A stretch of DNA of 8,775 nucleotides. Source: Candidatus Methanocomedens sp. Lineage in GTDB: Archaea > Halobacteriota > Methanosarcinia > Methanosarcinales > Methanocomedenaceae. The stretch spans positions 1 through 8,775 of the forward strand of contig PYCK01000086.1 in the NCBI GenBank assembly GCA_009649835.1. Direction: 5' to 3'. Below are positions 6,698 through 8,775 of the stretch, piece after piece (within the stretch, counting starts at the first letter, position 1; every line of letters starts with the position of its first letter). Made by a program: the position numbers and the translations under genes. A model generated the notes under the pieces. That model worked only from the letters and a program-made list of their open reading frames with translations. It searched no databases and was not told the DNA's origin.

Positions 6698-6804
6698 GTT
6701 GGTGAATCTAATTAAACCACAGATAAACACAGATGAACACAGATTTTCAGGCAGCGTATCCGCGTTTATCGGCGTTCATCTGCGGTTAGTTTAATAATAC
6801 CAAC
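6698..6804. repeat. 107-bp imperfect inverted repeat with internal ACAGATRAAC units
   Basis: The outer arms GTTGGT (6698-6703) and ACCAAC (6799-6804) and the TTAAA/TTTAA ends enclose longer arms. The left arm (6712-6744) contains CACAGAT three times at 10- to 11-nt spacing. The right arm (6757-6794), reverse-complemented, gives CGCAGATGAACGCCGATAAA and continues with another GCGGAT. The arms match as ACCRCAGATRAACRCMGATRAACRCRGAT. RNA or single-stranded DNA could fold into one long cruciform. Repeats of this AACCACAGAT type are, from memory, scattered between genes in many bacterial and archaeal genomes, with no settled function. It carries no gene, so it would be a non-autonomous or purely structural element. 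Confidence 0.7.
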
Positions 6805-6805
6805 A

Positions 6806-6848
6806 TGTAATGTAATTGCCTTATATTACCACAAGTAATATATATGAT
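6806..6848 (+). promoter_or_regulatory. Promoter of the homocysteine operon with GTAAT half-sites
   Basis: TATATTAC (6822-6829) and GTAATATA (6835-6842) are perfect 8-bp inverted arms around 5 nt, and the right arm runs into an AT-rich TATA-like box (6837-6845). Two further GTAAT units in tandem lie at 6807-6811 and 6812-6816, giving four half-sites in all. A start near 6867 would leave a leader of about 10 nt, too short for a riboswitch, so any control is likely by a protein at this dyad. Confidence 0.5.
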
Positions 6849-6877
6849 GCAATTTTATTACAGCCTATGTGATTACC

Positions 6878-8380
6878 ATGGTTGGTAAAACAATACAGGA
6901 CATCAATGCTAAAATCGCTGACGGCAGCGTCCATGTAGTTACGGCAGAAGAGATGCCTGACATCGTGGCAGAACTGGGGCCAGATGGCGCCGCAAAGGAA
7001 ATAGATATAGTTACTACAGGTACTTTCGGGGCCATGTGCTCATCCGGTGCCTTTCTCAATTTCGGGCATTCAGACCCCCCCATCAAGATGCAAAAGGTAT
7101 GGCTCAATGACGTAGAAGCCTATGCCGGTCTGGCCGCCATTGATGCCTATATAGGCGCAACCCAACTCAGTAAGAGCAGGGGCATGGAGTACGGAGGAGC
7201 ACATGTAATAGAGGACCTTGTGGCAGGCAAGTCCATAGATATCCATGCCACAGCCTACGGCACCGACTGCTATCCCCGCAAGGTGCTGGATACTACTGTG
7301 ACAATAGACGACATAAATCAGGCAACAATGTTCAATCCCAGAAACGGTTACCAGAAGTACAATGTAGCTACCAACTGCTCGGACCGTACCCTGTATACAT
7401 ATATGGGAACACTCCTGCCCGACTGCGGCAATGTTACATATTCGGGTGCGGGGGTACTCTCGCCATTGTACAATGACCCCACTTACCAGACCATTGGCGT
7501 GGGGAGCCGCATTTTCCTTTGCGGAGCCCAGGGGTATGTGACCGGGCAAGGTACCCAGCATGAACCGGACAATAATTTTGCGACAATGATGGTACAGGGC
7601 GACCTGAAACAGATGGATAAGAAATACGTAAGGGGTGCCAGCTTCCATGGATATGGCACATCCCAATACGTAGGTATCGGCATCCCAATACCTATTTTAA
7701 ACGCAGATATTGCAAAGGCCACTGCAGTGACCGATGCTGATATCACCGTTGACGTGCTGGACTACGGCGTTGCGCGCAGGAGCAGACCTGTACTGCGCCA
7801 GGTTACCTATGAAGAACTGAAGTCAGGCATGATAGATATCAATGGAAGAGAGATCACAACGTCACCTATGTCGAGTTTCCATGATGCCAGGGCCATTGCA
7901 GGGGAATTGAAGGACTGGATACAAAAGGGGACGTTCTATCCGACGCTTCCTGTGGAGCGTTTGCCCAATACTGGTGTGGTGTTCAAGCCAATGAAACAGA
8001 TAGGTGAGCAGCCCACAGTAGCTGATGTGATGGCAAAGCGGGTAACCACCATTTTGCAGGGGCTGACTGTGGAGAATGCTGCAAAGGTGATTATGGAAGG
8101 GAACTTCAACCACCTGCCTGTGGTGTCGGATGAGGACCGGTTGGTGGGAATTATCACGGCATGGGACATTGCCAAGGCTGTGGCAAAGAACAAGCGGGAC
8201 AAACTGGATGATATCATGACCAGGACTGTGGTCACTGCTGATGCCTCCGAACCCATTGATATAGTGGCACGAAGGCTGGAGCAGCATAATATCAGTGCCC
8301 TGCCTGTGGTGGATAAGCACAGCAGGGTAAAGGGTATCATTACCAGTGATGATATCAGTAAACTGGTGGCCAGGAGGTAG
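6878..8380 (+). CDS. Homocysteine biosynthesis protein, COG1900/DUF39 with two CBS domains
   Basis: Member of the family that, with the ferredoxin-like protein encoded next, makes homocysteine from aspartate semialdehyde and a sulfide source in anaerobes; the Methanosarcina acetivorans pair MA1821/MA1822 is the studied example. It is 500 residues. The COG1900 domain fills about 1-365, with cysteines at 54 (TGTFGAMCSSGA), 131 (YGTDCYP), 167, 183 and 215. Cys54 and Cys131 fall, as I recall, at the positions implicated in persulfide chemistry in MA1821. Two CBS domains follow (about 380-432 and 442-498), with HLPVVSDEDRLVGIIT and ALPVVDKHSRVKGIIT, likely binding an adenosyl ligand for control. 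I chose the ATG at 6878 over the GTG at 6869 because that GTG lies inside the SD-like GTGAT and the ATG reproduces the family's cysteine numbering. The stop is 5 nt before the next gene. Soluble, cytoplasmic. Confidence 0.93.
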   Translation: MVGKTIQDINAKIADGSVHVVTAEEMPDIVAELGPDGAAKEIDIVTTGTFGAMCSSGAFLNFGHSDPPIKMQKVWLNDVEAYAGLAAIDAYIGATQLSKSRGMEYGGAHVIEDLVAGKSIDIHATAYGTDCYPRKVLDTTVTIDDINQATMFNPRNGYQKYNVATNCSDRTLYTYMGTLLPDCGNVTYSGAGVLSPLYNDPTYQTIGVGSRIFLCGAQGYVTGQGTQHEPDNNFATMMVQGDLKQMDKKYVRGASFHGYGTSQYVGIGIPIPILNADIAKATAVTDADITVDVLDYGVARRSRPVLRQVTYEELKSGMIDINGREITTSPMSSFHDARAIAGELKDWIQKGTFYPTLPVERLPNTGVVFKPMKQIGEQPTVADVMAKRVTTILQGLTVENAAKVIMEGNFNHLPVVSDEDRLVGIITAWDIAKAVAKNKRDKLDDIMTRTVVTADASEPIDIVARRLEQHNISALPVVDKHSRVKGIITSDDISKLVARR

Positions 8381-8385
8381 GAGAT

Positions 8386-8772
8386 ATGAAGATCACATTA
8401 CATGCAACCCCGGATATTACTCCAAGACCTTTGATAGCAGAGGTGATACTGGAGACCGGGGCATTGCTGAACATTGACAGGGCAGATGTGAAACCAAAAG
8501 GTGGCGAGGTTGTGATAGACGTGCCAGAGGATGAATGCGAGCGGGTTGTGGCAGCTTTTAAGAAGCGCGGTGCCACTATAACATGCCTGAAGCAGCCGAT
8601 AATCAAGGACGATGACGAGTGCATCAACTGCGGTGCATGTATCTCGGTATGTCCCACAGGTGTGATATCTTTCATGGACGACTGGAGTGTGCAGATGGAC
8701 CTGGATAAGTGTGTGCAGTGCGGTGCGTGTGTGACTATGTGTCCCCATGGTGCGCTGACGGTTGGGAAGTAA
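8386..8772 (+). CDS. NIL-domain ferredoxin with two [4Fe-4S] motifs, partner in homocysteine synthesis
   Basis: A 128-residue cytoplasmic iron-sulfur protein. The N-terminal NIL domain (about 2-68), a ferredoxin-like fold first named from the methionine ABC transporter ATPases, is followed by two full cluster motifs: CINCGACISVCP (Cys79, 82, 85, 89) and CVQCGACVTMCP (Cys109, 112, 115, 119). Both match CxxCxxCxxxCP, so two [4Fe-4S] clusters are expected. Cys51 and Cys67 are additional. In Methanosarcina the homologue MA1822 is needed with the COG1900 protein for homocysteine formation, presumably supplying electrons or helping sulfur transfer. The ATG comes 5 nt after the preceding stop, and its GGAGG-type ribosome site overlaps the end of that gene, implying coupled expression. 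The gene is complete; the window ends 3 bases after its stop codon. Confidence 0.93.
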   Translation: MKITLHATPDITPRPLIAEVILETGALLNIDRADVKPKGGEVVIDVPEDECERVVAAFKKRGATITCLKQPIIKDDDECINCGACISVCPTGVISFMDDWSVQMDLDKCVQCGACVTMCPHGALTVGK

Positions 8773-8775
8773 ATA

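Larger units (their letters stand above)
6473..6877. other. 405-bp divergent intergenic region, no gene
   Basis: No credible coding region. From left to right it holds the cdrS leader, an 11-bp-periodic motif array, the cdrS TATA box, an 18-bp dyad, a stretch without clear structure (6646-6697), a 107-bp imperfect inverted repeat, and the promoter of the rightward homocysteine operon with its own dyad. It supplies divergent promoters for cell division and for sulfur amino acid synthesis. Confidence 0.8.

Noticed and set aside
6717..6745. CRISPR-like short repeats (CACAGAT units)
   Set aside because: The units are only 10-11 nt apart with no unique spacers and form one arm of a large inverted repeat; no cas genes are near.
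6869..6880. GTG at 6869 as the start of the COG1900 protein
   Set aside because: The GTG is part of the SD-like GTGAT just before ATG 6878, and starting at the ATG puts the conserved cysteines at 54 and 131 as in the family.
7070..7666. Minus-strand open frames opposite the COG1900 gene
   Set aside because: They are antisense shadows with no recognisable domain, start signal or promoter.

Overview
The window looks like an 8.8-kb piece of a euryarchaeal chromosome, most likely from the methanogen or anaerobic methanotroph side (Methanosarcinales-like). The reasons are an FtsZ of the archaeal FtsZ2 type paired with a CdrS-like ribbon-helix-helix gene, a COG1900/CBS protein plus NIL-ferredoxin pair (the anaerobic homocysteine pathway first worked out in Methanosarcina), archaeal TATA-like boxes upstream of genes, and T-rich terminators. 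The assignment comes from protein resemblance only; I ran no searches.

Layout. Positions 105-4946, all on the minus strand, form a branched-chain amino acid cluster transcribed in the order 2-isopropylmalate/citramalate synthase, ilvB, ilvN, ilvC. Together they cover the first committed step(s) toward leucine or 2-oxobutyrate and the acetohydroxyacid synthase and reductoisomerase steps of valine and isoleucine synthesis. A palindrome followed by a T-tract ends the cluster at about 70-106. Positions 5131-6472, also minus strand, hold cdrS followed by ftsZ2: a small DNA-binding regulator and the tubulin-like cell-division protein, with a terminator at 5076-5115. Positions 6473-6877 are a 405-bp divergent intergenic region rich in structure: an 11-bp-periodic array of TGAC/GTCA motifs just inside the cdrS promoter, a separate 18-bp dyad, a 107-bp dispersed-type inverted repeat, and a dyad overlapping the rightward promoter. 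Positions 6878-8772, plus strand, hold the two-gene homocysteine module, with the COG1900-CBS protein followed at once by the NIL/2x[4Fe-4S] ferredoxin.

Most notable points. (1) The synthase has its well-placed Shine-Dalgarno and ATG exactly one nucleotide out of frame with the catalytic N-terminal motif, so it carries a +1 frameshift or an assembly error at a short T-run. (2) The cdrS leader carries a multi-site, helically phased operator-like array, a strong candidate for CdrS autoregulation. (3) Two unrelated operons end with the same 13-base T-tract behind different hairpins. I see no mobile element, CRISPR array, tRNA or rRNA. The genes belong to known families; the novelty here, if any, is in the regulatory DNA.
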